Assembly (NCBI GenBank): GCA_016706225.1
Contig: JADJKB010000003.1
Coordinates: forward strand, 620,001-684,000
Length of the DNA stretch: 64,000 nt
Reading direction: 5' to 3'
Origin: Myxococcales bacterium
Lineage (GTDB): Bacteria; Myxococcota_A; Polyangia; Polyangiales; Polyangiaceae
Shown here: positions 27,821-37,559 of the stretch, one piece after another
Layout of the letters: every line of letters starts with the position of its first letter
How positions within the stretch are numbered: the first letter of the stretch is position 1
Notes under the pieces: model-generated
What the model was told of the DNA's origin: nothing
Databases searched by the model: none
Seen by the model: only the letters and a program-made list of their open reading frames with translations
Translations under genes and position numbers: made by a program

Positions 27821-29077
27821 CTACCAGGCGACGCCGAGCATCCGAGCTACGTCGACCGCGGACTTGACCGCGTCTTCGTGCAGGCCGTGTCCAAAGTGGC
27901 TGCCACAGAAGTAAGACCGCTGCTTTCCGTTTAGCTCGGGCAGGCGCTTCTGGGTGGCGAAGGCCTCGAAATCGAAGATCGGCGTGCGCAGCACGGTCTC
28001 GAGCTCCACGAGGCTGTCGTCGATGGGGAAGTTCGGGTGTTGTGACGACAGGTACGGGCACTTCGAATCGACACCCGGCAGCCGCCACATGGCGCCGGAC
28101 ACCGAGGTCTCGAAGTCGCCGTCTGCTTCCCGGTACAGGAACGTATAAGCCTGCGTCAGGGAGCGGGGAGGGAACGAGGAGTGATCTCGATGCAGCACGA
28201 CCTTGCCGGCTTTGTAGCGCCAGGCACCGAGCAACGTCCGTTCGTCCGGCGTTGGCGCCTCGAGCAAGGCGAGCGCTTGGTCGGCGTTGCACGCGAACAC
28301 GACCTGATCGAAGCGGCGCTGCTCCCCGGCGCCATCCACGAGCGTGACGCCGTGCTCGTCGCGCAGCACCCGCGCGACGTCGGCGCGAAGAACGACTCGG
28401 TCCCGGAACCCACGGGCAAGCGCATCCACGTAGCTCTTGGTCTGGTGTGACATGCACCGCACGGAGTACGGCGCGCGGGGCGAGAGCACGTCGTCGTGCG
28501 TGTGGAGTTTGCCCACGAAGAACTCGGCGGGCCCGGCCAGCACCTCCGCGCCGCTCATCGACGACATCAAACACAGCGCCGAGAGCAGCAGCCTCCGACC
28601 ATCACCCCGTACCGTGGGCACGAGGCGGATCGCCTCCGCCATCGTCAGCCCCCGCAGCTCACCGCGCTCCCAGCGAGCGAGGAGCCCGCGCAGACCGACG
28701 TACAGTCCAACCAGATCCGCCGCGTGCCGCGGTCGAAGTAGCTCGAAACGCTGGGCCAAGAGCCCCTCGAGGCTCCACGGGGTGATGTAGAGCCCCTTGC
28801 CCGAGTCGAGATTATGCAGGCTGATGAACGCGCCGGGGGAGCGCTGCGTCGAGACTCTCAGCTCATCGAGCAGACGATAGAACTTCGGATAGCCGGCCCG
28901 CCCGAAGGCAGCCACCGCAATGTCCACCTGGTATCCATCCCGCGTGGTGTGAGTGTAGGCGTTGCCTCCAAGGCGATCCGTCTTCTCGAACAGCGTGATC
29001 TCGTGGAGCGGCGCGAGCAGATGAGCGGCCGTGAGCCCGGCAATCCCCCCGCCGATGATGGCAATTCGCTGCGGCAT
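27821..29077 (-). CDS. FAD/NAD(P)-binding amine oxidase-like protein
   Basis: A 418-residue flavoprotein. The N-terminal motif IIGGGIAGLTAAHLLAPLHE with FEKTDRLGGNAYT (about residues 6-43) is the GxGxxG-plus-GG pattern of the monoamine oxidase/desaturase superfamily. The C-terminal YFCGSHFGHGLHEDAV segment contacts FAD in relatives. Proteins of this type are often encoded beside cyclopropane fatty-acid synthase or lipid desaturase genes, but none is here, so the substrate is open. ATG at 29077 directly precedes the Rossmann strand. It is the second CrtI/MAO-type flavoprotein in the window besides the gene at 5804. Confidence 0.85.
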   Translation of the reverse strand: MPQRIAIIGGGIAGLTAAHLLAPLHEITLFEKTDRLGGNAYTHTTRDGYQVDIAVAAFGRAGYPKFYRLLDELRVSTQRSPGAFISLHNLDSGKGLYITPWSLEGLLAQRFELLRPRHAADLVGLYVGLRGLLARWERGELRGLTMAEAIRLVPTVRGDGRRLLLSALCLMSSMSGAEVLAGPAEFFVGKLHTHDDVLSPRAPYSVRCMSHQTKSYVDALARGFRDRVVLRADVARVLRDEHGVTLVDGAGEQRRFDQVVFACNADQALALLEAPTPDERTLLGAWRYKAGKVVLHRDHSSFPPRSLTQAYTFLYREADGDFETSVSGAMWRLPGVDSKCPYLSSQHPNFPIDDSLVELETVLRTPIFDFEAFATQKRLPELNGKQRSYFCGSHFGHGLHEDAVKSAVDVARMLGVAW

Positions 29078-29317
29078 CTGCTCGCCGGGGTCAGGCTACC
29101 ACGGGATCGAATCGGGGCCCGTGCTGGTTCGCTGTTCCAAAATCAGCCAGCGCTGCGCGGCGTGAGCCCAGATCCAGTCGCCCTCTCGAGCGCCGACGGG
29201 CTAAGATCGCACTGACACGGGTGGTCGTGCGGGTGTGCGACATGCGAGCGGCAATGACCAACACAACGTCACCGGCCTCGGCGCGACGCGCGCGGTGTTG
29301 GCTCATCGGCGGCGGGG

Positions 29318-31057
29318 GTGGGCGGACAAGTGCCGGACCCTGACAGCGATACGCTCGTAGCAGGCCCCCCGGACGAGGAACCCACCTCCGTCGCGGCGCC
29401 GTCACAATCTCACGCCAGCAGCTCGGGTTCCGGCTCGACCTCCGGGCAGAATCGCTCGGGCTCAGCCGGCACCACCAATCTGCGCACGCGCAGCAGCACG
29501 CTGATCCTCAAGCGCGAAGAGGCCGAACGCGTCATCGCCATCATGAAGGTCATGGCGATCGTGGCCGTCGGCGCCCTCATCACTCAGTGGATCCCCAAAG
29601 ACCTGCCATACCGCCCAGTCTGCACCCTCATCTACGGCGGCACCCTCGTCATCACCGCGTGGCTCCTGCTCCGGTTTCGCGATCGCTCGCGCTACGACGC
29701 GCGGCTCGCCATGTTCCAGGCCCTCTGCGGCGTCGCGTGTGTGCTCGCCGCCGCGGCCTCGGTGGGAGTTTTTTCGGGCACCATCGTGGCCGCCGCCCTC
29801 GGGATTTTTTTCTACGGCTCGGGCGACGACAAGCCGCTCGGCTGGGTCGTCTTTCTGACGCTCGCGCTCGGTTATCTGCTCTTCTTCGTGCTCTCGATCG
29901 CGGGAGTAATGCCGCTCGATCGCGGCTTGGTCCGCTTCGTCGATCCCGACCTACCCGGGCTCGTTGTGCTGTCGGTCGAGCTCGAGACCTTCCTTGCCGT
30001 CACGTTCTGGAGCGCACGACGCGCCCGCTCGGCGACCCGCGACGCCTTCCTTCGGCTGGAAGGCGCAGCTCGCAGCATCGAGCAACGCGACGCGCTGCTC
30101 AACGAGGCCCGCGCGGACCTGGATCGCGAGCAGGCCGCACGGCTCGGTCGGTACACGGGGCAAACCGTGGACGGTTACATGGTGGACGCCTTGATCGGAC
30201 GCGGCGCCATGGGTGAGGTCTACGCGGCGCAGGCCGCGGACGGCTCTCCCGCCGCGCTCAAGTTCCTCAACGCGGGCACCCTCTCCGAGCCGGGCGCGCT
30301 GACGCGGTTTTTCCGCGAGGCCGAGGTTGCAGCCACTCTGAGCTCACCCTACCTGACCCGGCTTCTGGGTACTGGGCGCACCGATGACGGGGCACCCTAC
30401 CTGGCGATGGAGCTCCTGAGCGGGGAGGATCTAGGGAAGCGGCTGCGGCACGACAAACGCCTGGGCGCGAAGGAGACGCTCGAGTTGGTCGAGCACGTGG
30501 CCGAAGCCCTCGAGGTGGCACGCGCGAACGGCATCGTGCATCGCGACATCAAACCCCAGAATCTGTTTCACGCGGCCGAGGGCGGGCGCAAACGCTGGAA
30601 GGTCCTCGACTTCGGTGTGTCGAAGCTCCACGAGAGCCAGGCAACGCTGACGCAGGGCGCGACGGTCGGTACGCCGAGCTACATGTCGCCGGAGCAAGCG
30701 CGGGGTGGGGACGTCGATCACCGCAGCGACGTCTTTGCGTTGGGGGTGGTCACCTATCGTGTGCTCACGGGTCGCCCCGCGTTCACCGGCGCCGACAGCA
30801 TGCAGACGCTCTACAACGTGGTGTACAAACAGCCGGCGCGTCCCTCTGGATTGGTGAAGCTCAACACCGACGTCGAGCGCGTGCTGGCCCTCGTGCTGGC
30901 CAAACGCCGTGAGCTCCGCCCCGCGACGGCGCGACACTTCGCCGCGCTGCTCGCCGACGCGTTCGCGGGCAAACTGTCGGTGGCCCAGCGCAGGGTCGCC
31001 GACGAGCTGATCACGCAGCAACCCTGGGGCAGCGAGCTCCGGGGTCTGAGCGACTGA
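29318..31057 (+). CDS. Ser/Thr protein kinase with N-terminal membrane domain
   Basis: A 579-residue kinase. A Ser/Gly-rich leader (1-60) precedes about six transmembrane helices (75-235), a short coiled coil (240-275) and the kinase domain: GRGAMGEVY (294-302), LKF lysine near 315, HRDIKPQN (408-415), DFG (431-433) and GTPSYMSPEQA. The membrane-first architecture repeats that of the kinase at position 1; the coiled coil could transmit a membrane signal. The start is GTG at 29318, with a second GTG at 29330. The gene lies 117 bp before the rSAM operon at 31175 on the same strand, making it a candidate regulator (inference). Confidence 0.9.
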   Translation: MGGQVPDPDSDTLVAGPPDEEPTSVAAPSQSHASSSGSGSTSGQNRSGSAGTTNLRTRSSTLILKREEAERVIAIMKVMAIVAVGALITQWIPKDLPYRPVCTLIYGGTLVITAWLLLRFRDRSRYDARLAMFQALCGVACVLAAAASVGVFSGTIVAAALGIFFYGSGDDKPLGWVVFLTLALGYLLFFVLSIAGVMPLDRGLVRFVDPDLPGLVVLSVELETFLAVTFWSARRARSATRDAFLRLEGAARSIEQRDALLNEARADLDREQAARLGRYTGQTVDGYMVDALIGRGAMGEVYAAQAADGSPAALKFLNAGTLSEPGALTRFFREAEVAATLSSPYLTRLLGTGRTDDGAPYLAMELLSGEDLGKRLRHDKRLGAKETLELVEHVAEALEVARANGIVHRDIKPQNLFHAAEGGRKRWKVLDFGVSKLHESQATLTQGATVGTPSYMSPEQARGGDVDHRSDVFALGVVTYRVLTGRPAFTGADSMQTLYNVVYKQPARPSGLVKLNTDVERVLALVLAKRRELRPATARHFAALLADAFAGKLSVAQRRVADELITQQPWGSELRGLSD

Positions 31058-31174
31058 GCAGCAGGCTCATCACACCGCGTGCACGCTCCCGCGTGAGCAA
31101 CAGGCTTTGTCCAAGACCCAACGGTCACGCCGTCCTGAATACGCAGGAGCCCGCCCAGTGCTAGAATCCCCGCC

Positions 31175-32773
31175 GTGGGCCTCGACGTCATCTTCGTGCA
31201 CGAGTCGAAGCACATCGAGCCTTCGTGCCCGATCCACCTGATGCCGATGGGCTTCGTGTCCATGGCCAACTGGCTCGACGAGCACGGGGTTCGGGTCGAG
31301 ATCGTTCACCACGCGATCGAAAAGCGGCTCGATCCCGAGTTCGACGTCGTCGACGCCGTGCGGCGGTCCGGCGCCAAGCTGGTCGCGATGGATCTGCACT
31401 GGCACGCTACCAGCCGCGCGGTGATCGAGCTGGCCCGCCGCATCAAGGCGGCCTTGCCTGAGGTCAAGACGGTCATCGGAGGCTACACCGCCTCGTCGTT
31501 CACGCCGGAGATCCTCCAGACCTTTCCCGAAATAGACTTCGTGATCCGCGGCGACGGAGAGATGGCGCTCCTCAACCTCGCGCGGCATTTCACCGAAGGC
31601 GCGTCCCTCGACGAGGTGCCGAACCTGTGTCGCCTGGTGAATGGCGCCTACACGGTCAGCCAGATCCACCACGTCAACTCCGACGAAGATCTCGGCCGTT
31701 ACACCTACTGCCGCTTCGATCTCTTGCGCCACGCCGAGTACTACAACCAGCGCGGCGTGATGGAAGGCGAAATCCGTCTCGATCGGCGCGATGCGGGGAT
31801 CTTCTATTGCAACGCCGGCCGTGGCTGCCCATACAACTGCACGTTCTGCGGTGGAGGCGCCAAGGCGCAGCAGTTCATCTCCGGACGCAAGAGTGTCTCG
31901 TGGCGCCCCATCCCCGCCATGATGCGGGATCTGCTGCGCATGCCCGAGTACGGGCTGGACACCTGGTACAACACCTTCCAGCCGACGAAGACCGAAGACT
32001 GGTTTCTGGAGCTCTTCGCCGAGATCCGCCGCGCGGGCCTGCGCATCAAGATGGTGCAGGAGTGTCTGCACATCCCGAGCAAGCGCTGGGTCGACGCATT
32101 TGCCGAGACCTTCCAGCCGGGCAGCCGCATCGACTTCGTTGTCTACACGGGCAGTGACGAGCTGCGAAAACGCAACAAGAGCAACTATTTCTCGGCTCAG
32201 CAGGTGATGGACGCCATCGACCTGCTCGAGCCCCACGGCATCCGCACCGATCTCTGCATGCTCACGGGCCTCCCCTTCGAAGAGCTCGAGCATTTCGGGG
32301 AACATTTCGCCTTCATCGAGACGGTTCGCAAGAAGTACCAATACGTCCAGGTCAACGCCGAGATCCTCGCCATCGAGCCGCGGGCGGTGATGAACCTCGA
32401 TCCCGAGGGCAACGCCGTCACCTCGCACGCGACCCGTTTCATCGATTTCTACGAGCAGCACCAGCACCCGGTTTTCATCGGTTTCACCCCCGGAAAATAC
32501 AGCGCGCGCATCGCCCAGGGCCTGGCCGCGTACTCGCGAGCTGCTCACGCCTGCCGCAAGGACGTTTGCCTCTTCACCCAGGCGCTCACCGAGGATGCAA
32601 CGCGCCTCACCAGTGTGCCGGTGAAGGACTGGAAACACTTCTGCGCGGGCTGCGACCGCTGGAAGAACTGCTTCGAGAGACCCATCTTCCAGGAGCTCGA
32701 TCTGTACCCGGCTGACGCACCCGCGGAACCCCGAGCCCCACGCTCCCTGCCCCTGGTCGGGACCGCGAAATGA
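31175..32773 (+). CDS. B12-binding-type radical SAM enzyme
   Basis: A 532-residue protein. Residues 1-130 are a cobalamin-binding-like Rossmann domain (VSMANWLDEHG, VIGGYTASSFTPEIL). The rSAM cluster motif is CPYNCTFC (C218, C222, C225) in the context GRGCPYNCTFCGGG. A C-terminal Cys group, CAGCDRWKNC, may bind an auxiliary cluster. The start is GTG at 31175. Its stop overlaps the ATG of the next gene by 4 nt (ATGA), beginning a chain of four coupled rSAM genes. Enzymes of this layout methylate or rearrange carbon skeletons; the substrate is not indicated. Confidence 0.9.
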   Translation: MGLDVIFVHESKHIEPSCPIHLMPMGFVSMANWLDEHGVRVEIVHHAIEKRLDPEFDVVDAVRRSGAKLVAMDLHWHATSRAVIELARRIKAALPEVKTVIGGYTASSFTPEILQTFPEIDFVIRGDGEMALLNLARHFTEGASLDEVPNLCRLVNGAYTVSQIHHVNSDEDLGRYTYCRFDLLRHAEYYNQRGVMEGEIRLDRRDAGIFYCNAGRGCPYNCTFCGGGAKAQQFISGRKSVSWRPIPAMMRDLLRMPEYGLDTWYNTFQPTKTEDWFLELFAEIRRAGLRIKMVQECLHIPSKRWVDAFAETFQPGSRIDFVVYTGSDELRKRNKSNYFSAQQVMDAIDLLEPHGIRTDLCMLTGLPFEELEHFGEHFAFIETVRKKYQYVQVNAEILAIEPRAVMNLDPEGNAVTSHATRFIDFYEQHQHPVFIGFTPGKYSARIAQGLAAYSRAAHACRKDVCLFTQALTEDATRLTSVPVKDWKHFCAGCDRWKNCFERPIFQELDLYPADAPAEPRAPRSLPLVGTAK

Positions 32774-35700
32774 GCTCCGGCTCGAGGCGCGTGCAGCTGC
32801 ACCACATGAACATGTGGGACGACGGCATGCGCTACGGGCTGGGGGTCCCGTTCTTGATCTCGTACGCCAAGACCTTCCCGGAGCTCAGCGAGAGCTGGGA
32901 GTTCGAGGCCGTCGACTGGGAGGGCGGCGGACCGGTGTCGGCCTCGGGTTTGGTTTCGTCGCGTACCCCAAAAGCCGAAGAAGTGGCCGCGAGAGTGCTC
33001 GCCGACCAACCCGACCTGGTCGGTTTCACCGTGGTGGCGTGGTCCGAGAAGGTGTTTCTGGACGCCATTCAGATCATCAAGGAAGAACGCCCGGAGATCC
33101 GCGTCGTGGTTGGCGGGCCGATGGCGACGGACTGCGGCACCGAGCTCGTTCGAGACCTGCCGGTCGACTTCCTGGTGCGCGGTTACGGCGAGCTCGCGTT
33201 CGTCGAGTTGCTCCGTGCCCTGGGTGCGGGGGATCCGAGTCGGGCCCTGGGCACGGCCGGGTTGTACGTGAACCGCCCGGCCGGCTGGGAGGGGACAGCT
33301 TCGGATGGCGCGTCCGCTGCGATCCTCGACCAGGTCCCGTCCGTGTTTCGCGCGGGGCTGGTGGACGTGAGTCGCGCTCGCAAGGTGCACGTCGAGTGGT
33401 CCCGCGGCTGCCCCATCGGCTGCACGTACTGCAGCTGGGGCAAGGGCAACCTGAAGCTCAACCTGGCCGGACACGACCGCATGGTCGACGACATTCACTG
33501 GGCGAAGGAGCGCGGCTTTCACGAGCTCGTCCTCAACTGCTCCGCCATCAATTTCACGACGGACAAACTGGGTCGATACGTCGACGCCATCGTCGCCGGT
33601 GATCCCCAGCAAGAGCTCGAGCTGACCGCATTTCTCATGTACGAAACCTTGAAACCCGAGCAAGTGGAGTTGCTCCGTCGGGTGCGTTTCAAGAGTTTGT
33701 GCATGGGGCTGCAGACCGACGAGGCCCTTGGCCGCGAAGTGGTCGGGCGTCCTCCGTTCGATCGCGAGCGCTTCGAGTGGGCTGTGGGCGAGATCGCCTC
33801 GTTTTCACGGCCCGGGATCTCGATCATCAGCGGCGTGCCCGGCGACACCTACGCCAAATTCGCCTCACGCCTGGACTACCTGCTCGACACGCTCGACGGT
33901 GACATCACGGTCTTTCCCCTGCAGTGCTCCCCGGGCACGCAGATGTGGAACGACCGCAAGAAGCTCGGTATCGAGCCCGACACACGACGGCAATACTGGG
34001 TCTACGAGACGCCGGCGCTCTCGGCCAGCGAGCACCTGCGCTGTCTCGAGCTCGCGGCGCGTCGCCTCTCCGAGACCCGACATCACGTCCGGGGCTTCGA
34101 GCGTGACAGTCACGGGATCTCGACCACCAGTGACTTCTTCGAAGGTCTCCGCAGCCGCATCCGCGCCGACAAGGCGTTGGTCCAGCTGCACCACACCAAC
34201 GTGTTCGACGGCGGCGTGAACGTGGGGCTCGGCGCACCCTTCTTGATCTCCCATGCCCAGCGCAGCCCCGAGCTCGCTCGGCGCTACGCGTTCGATCAGA
34301 GTGTGTGGCCAATGCACTACCCCGGCCGGCCCGACACCACGGCGTCGGAGGTCCTGAAGTCGATCCTGGATGATCCACCGCGCATCGTCGGTTTCACGCT
34401 GCAAGCCTGGACCATCGAGCTGTTTTCCGAGGTCATGCGCGAGCTCAAGACCCGCGCGCCCGACATCATCACGGTCGTCGGCGGCCCCAGCGCCACCGAC
34501 ATCGGCGAAGACCTGCTCCGAGACGAGCCGGCGATCGATTTCGTGTTTCTCGGTCACGCCGAGCGGGCCTTCGGCGCCTGGCTCGAGGCGCTCGCCGACC
34601 CGACACCCCGCCTCGCGAGCGCTCGCTTCGGGGAGATCCCGCGCCTGGTCTACCGAGACGAAGCCGGCGCCGTGGTGGCCACCACCACCACGCCGTCCGT
34701 CCTCGAAGTGCTCGACGAAGTGGGAGCGCCGCTGCAAGACGGTCTGGTGCCGGAGGTCGCCTCGGTCGACGTGCTGAACGTCGAGTGGACCCGCGGCTGC
34801 CCCGTCGCTTGTTCGTTCTGCGCCTGGCCCATGGGTGAGCGCAAGCTGACGCGATTTTCTCGCGAGTACGTGGCGCGCGACGTCGAGTGGGCGCAGCAGA
34901 ACGGGTTTCGCGAGATCTTGATCTGCGACGCGGCCATCAACTTTTCGACGCCGCACCTCACCCACCTGGTCGAGACCCTCGAGGAGGCCGATCCGGCGCG
35001 CCGGATCACCTGGAACGCCTTCCTCCAGTACTACTGCCTCGACGCCGAACAGTCGGCGCTGCTCGCGCGGCTGCCGTGGCGCCGGCTCATGCTGGGGCTC
35101 CAGACCGATGACGATCCGGGCCTCGCTGCGCTCAACCGCCCTCGCTTCGACCGCGCCGAGTTCGAGGCGGCGCTCGACTTCGTGCGACCCATCCAGCAGC
35201 CCATCGTCGATGTCATCACAGGGGTGCCCTTCGACACGGCCGACAAGATCAAGCATCGCATCGAGTACCTGCTCGGGCTCGGCGTTCGCATCACGACGTT
35301 TCCGCTGCTCGCGCTCCCCGGCACCCCCATCGCGAAGGCCAAAGCGCGCTACGGGCTGGAGATCGATGCCAAAGAGCTGTACGCGGTGCGCTCTCTCCCG
35401 GGTCTGACTGCGCGCGACTACCAGGTGGTCATCGACTGGATGGCAAGCCTGCGTAAGGGCGGGGCCGCCATCGAAATGGTGGGGTACGAGGCCTTCGGCC
35501 ACGGCCGCTCGTGGAACCACGACGCGCGCGGACCGGCGCTCGCCACCGCGCCGAACACGGCCGAAGCGGCCCTCGAAGCCTGGGTCCGCGAGGTGCTCGA
35601 GCGCTTCTCTCGCGTGCCCGAGCAGCTGAAACGCCGGTTGGGCGTCTCCGGTTGGACGCCGTATACTGAGCTGTCTCGCGTACCGCACTCGGATTTGGTC

Positions 35701-35904
35701 GGGGTGCGCATGCGGTTTGGGCTCGGGACCGACAGCATGACCATCGACGCCTTCGACAAACGAGCCATGACGTCCCCCATCGGACGGGGTGCCCGGCTGG
35801 CGTTCGTGACCCCGGAAGACGACGGTCCGGAAGCCGTCCGCATCGTGTGTCAGATGCTGGCGCGCCTGGACCGCGCCCCTGCCGCCGCAGAGGTGAGCTC
35901 GTGA
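32770..35904 (+). CDS. Tandem double B12-type radical SAM protein
   Basis: A 1044-residue polypeptide made of two homologous halves. Each half starts with a similar line (VQLHHMNMWDDGMRYGLGVP at residue 8; VQLHHTNVFDGGVNVGLGAP near 470), then a Rossmann domain with VVGGP and an rSAM barrel. The cluster motifs are CPIGCTYC (C214, C218, C221) and CPVACSFC (C677, C681, C684), both intact. Both halves share VEW-(S/T)-RGCP and the GLQTD strand. The pattern implies internal gene duplication with both active sites kept, so the protein could carry out two sequential radical reactions. It overlaps both neighbours by 4 nt. Confidence 0.92.
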   Translation: MSSGSRRVQLHHMNMWDDGMRYGLGVPFLISYAKTFPELSESWEFEAVDWEGGGPVSASGLVSSRTPKAEEVAARVLADQPDLVGFTVVAWSEKVFLDAIQIIKEERPEIRVVVGGPMATDCGTELVRDLPVDFLVRGYGELAFVELLRALGAGDPSRALGTAGLYVNRPAGWEGTASDGASAAILDQVPSVFRAGLVDVSRARKVHVEWSRGCPIGCTYCSWGKGNLKLNLAGHDRMVDDIHWAKERGFHELVLNCSAINFTTDKLGRYVDAIVAGDPQQELELTAFLMYETLKPEQVELLRRVRFKSLCMGLQTDEALGREVVGRPPFDRERFEWAVGEIASFSRPGISIISGVPGDTYAKFASRLDYLLDTLDGDITVFPLQCSPGTQMWNDRKKLGIEPDTRRQYWVYETPALSASEHLRCLELAARRLSETRHHVRGFERDSHGISTTSDFFEGLRSRIRADKALVQLHHTNVFDGGVNVGLGAPFLISHAQRSPELARRYAFDQSVWPMHYPGRPDTTASEVLKSILDDPPRIVGFTLQAWTIELFSEVMRELKTRAPDIITVVGGPSATDIGEDLLRDEPAIDFVFLGHAERAFGAWLEALADPTPRLASARFGEIPRLVYRDEAGAVVATTTTPSVLEVLDEVGAPLQDGLVPEVASVDVLNVEWTRGCPVACSFCAWPMGERKLTRFSREYVARDVEWAQQNGFREILICDAAINFSTPHLTHLVETLEEADPARRITWNAFLQYYCLDAEQSALLARLPWRRLMLGLQTDDDPGLAALNRPRFDRAEFEAALDFVRPIQQPIVDVITGVPFDTADKIKHRIEYLLGLGVRITTFPLLALPGTPIAKAKARYGLEIDAKELYAVRSLPGLTARDYQVVIDWMASLRKGGAAIEMVGYEAFGHGRSWNHDARGPALATAPNTAEAALEAWVREVLERFSRVPEQLKRRLGVSGWTPYTELSRVPHSDLVGVRMRFGLGTDSMTIDAFDKRAMTSPIGRGARLAFVTPEDDGPEAVRIVCQMLARLDRAPAAAEVSS

Positions 35905-37559
35905 GCGCTGACTCCCCGACGACCATGCGGCACGAGACGCCGGAGTTCAGCATCGAGAAGGGCGCCAACGTCTTCATCCATCAGGCCTTTGCCTGTTGTC
36001 CTTACGCGGGCCTCATCACCTCGAAGATCCACGACTTCGTCGAGCTGAACGGGTACACGGTGGTCGACGAGCCGGAGAACGCCGCCGTCCAGGTGATCAA
36101 CACCTGCGGCTACAACGACACGCGTTCGCAGCTCGCTTACGACGCGATTCAGACGGTCCGCGATCGCAACCCCGAGGCCGCCGTGGTCGTCACCGGCTGC
36201 CTGACCCGCATCGAACACCACAAGGTGAAGGACTCACTCCAGGGGGTCTCCCGGCACGCGATGCTGGGCCCAAAACACCTGGAAGATCTCGATCTGATCT
36301 TCGATCACACGCTGACCAGCTTCGAGTCGACGCCGACCGCGTTCCACAAGGACCGGTATTCCAGCGCGGACCCCCGAGACGGGCTGTTCCAGATCACCGT
36401 CAGCACCGGTTGCCTTGGCCGCTGTAGTTTTTGTGCAATTCGTCGCGCTACGGGCCGCCCAAAGAGCATGACGCTCGACGAGATCTTGGCGGAGGTCCGG
36501 CGCGGCCTAGCCGAGGGACACCGGGATTTCTTCCTCGCGTCCACAGATCTCTCGACCTGGGGGCACGACCACGGCCAGACCGTCGTCGATCTGCTGCGGG
36601 CGCTGGTCGAGCTGCCCGAGGACTTCTTCATCCACGGGGAGGCGTTCGAGCCGACCAACTTCTTCTCCCACATCGACGAGATCGAACCGCTCTTCCACAG
36701 TGGCAAGTTCGCGTGGCTGGTGTTCCCGGTTCAGTCCGGCTCCCAGCGCATCCTGGATGGAATGCGCCGTACCTACTCGATTGACGAGGTCATGCGGGGC
36801 ATCGAGCGACTGAAGACCGCCGATCCGACCCTGGTGACCTGCACCGACATCATCTACGGCTTCGGTGACGAGAGCTGGGAAGAGTTCCTGCGGTCCGTCG
36901 AGGTCGGACGCAAGTTCGACTACGCCAAGTACAACAACTACGAGCCCCGCCCCGGAACGCCGCCGTTGGTGTTGTCCGCCGCCGACATGGTGCGGCGGCG
37001 CGAGTTCGTGATGGAGGAGCTCGGCCGTCAGGGGCTCGAGGTCGACATTCTGACCCGCAAGCGCAAGAGCCCCTACCTCGGCAAACGCGACCGGCACGTG
37101 TCCGACGAGCTCGGCGCCTGGCTCGACGAGTACGAACGGCGGTTCCGCAAGCTGATCGCACGCAAGGGTGGAATTCAACTCGCGGGGGGTTATGTCATCG
37201 ACCACGCCGCGGCCGACAAGATCGAGCTCCGAAGTTTGGTGCTCAGCGCACGACGAACGGACGGCGCCGGTCTGCGCTTCGGTCTGGTTCCAGCCGGAAC
37301 CGCGGCTCCGTTCCTGGCATCATCGCCGCGCTTCCAGCTGAGTGTGCTGCGCGACGACGAAGGGGCGGAGCTGACCTCCGACGAAACCTACGCAACCTCC
37401 GCACTCTCCGCCATGCTCGACTTGACGGCTAGCCAACCGGGCGCCGCCGCCGAGGCCGGGCCCGGCACGGAGGTCGCGGAGCTCGGCCTGCGCGCGTCAG
37501 GCAAAGACCTGTGGTCGTCCGCCCCGGACCGTGAGCGGGTGCGGCTCAGAGTGACATGA
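35901..37559 (+). CDS. MiaB/RimO-like radical SAM methylthiotransferase-type enzyme
   Basis: About 552 residues. The N-terminal MTTase-type domain has three conserved Cys contexts (ACCPYAG, INTCGYND, VTGCLTR) for the second 4Fe-4S cluster, and the rSAM motif is CLGRCSFC (C171, C175, C178) followed by the basic RRATGRPKS. In RimO/MiaB a C-terminal TRAM domain binds the substrate; here the last 170 residues do not obviously resemble TRAM and may set another specificity. Family chemistry is insertion of sulfur and a methyl group. GTG at 35901 overlaps the previous stop; ATG at 35925 is possible. In this operon it is unlikely to be the housekeeping rRNA/tRNA enzyme. Confidence 0.88.
   Translation: MSADSPTTMRHETPEFSIEKGANVFIHQAFACCPYAGLITSKIHDFVELNGYTVVDEPENAAVQVINTCGYNDTRSQLAYDAIQTVRDRNPEAAVVVTGCLTRIEHHKVKDSLQGVSRHAMLGPKHLEDLDLIFDHTLTSFESTPTAFHKDRYSSADPRDGLFQITVSTGCLGRCSFCAIRRATGRPKSMTLDEILAEVRRGLAEGHRDFFLASTDLSTWGHDHGQTVVDLLRALVELPEDFFIHGEAFEPTNFFSHIDEIEPLFHSGKFAWLVFPVQSGSQRILDGMRRTYSIDEVMRGIERLKTADPTLVTCTDIIYGFGDESWEEFLRSVEVGRKFDYAKYNNYEPRPGTPPLVLSAADMVRRREFVMEELGRQGLEVDILTRKRKSPYLGKRDRHVSDELGAWLDEYERRFRKLIARKGGIQLAGGYVIDHAAADKIELRSLVLSARRTDGAGLRFGLVPAGTAAPFLASSPRFQLSVLRDDEGAELTSDETYATSALSAMLDLTASQPGAAAEAGPGTEVAELGLRASGKDLWSSAPDRERVRLRVT

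Noticed and set aside
33865..35688. 607-codon minus-strand frame opposite the tandem rSAM gene
   Set aside because: Composition is low-complexity Arg/Gly/Asp without motifs, whereas the plus strand has two intact rSAM modules.
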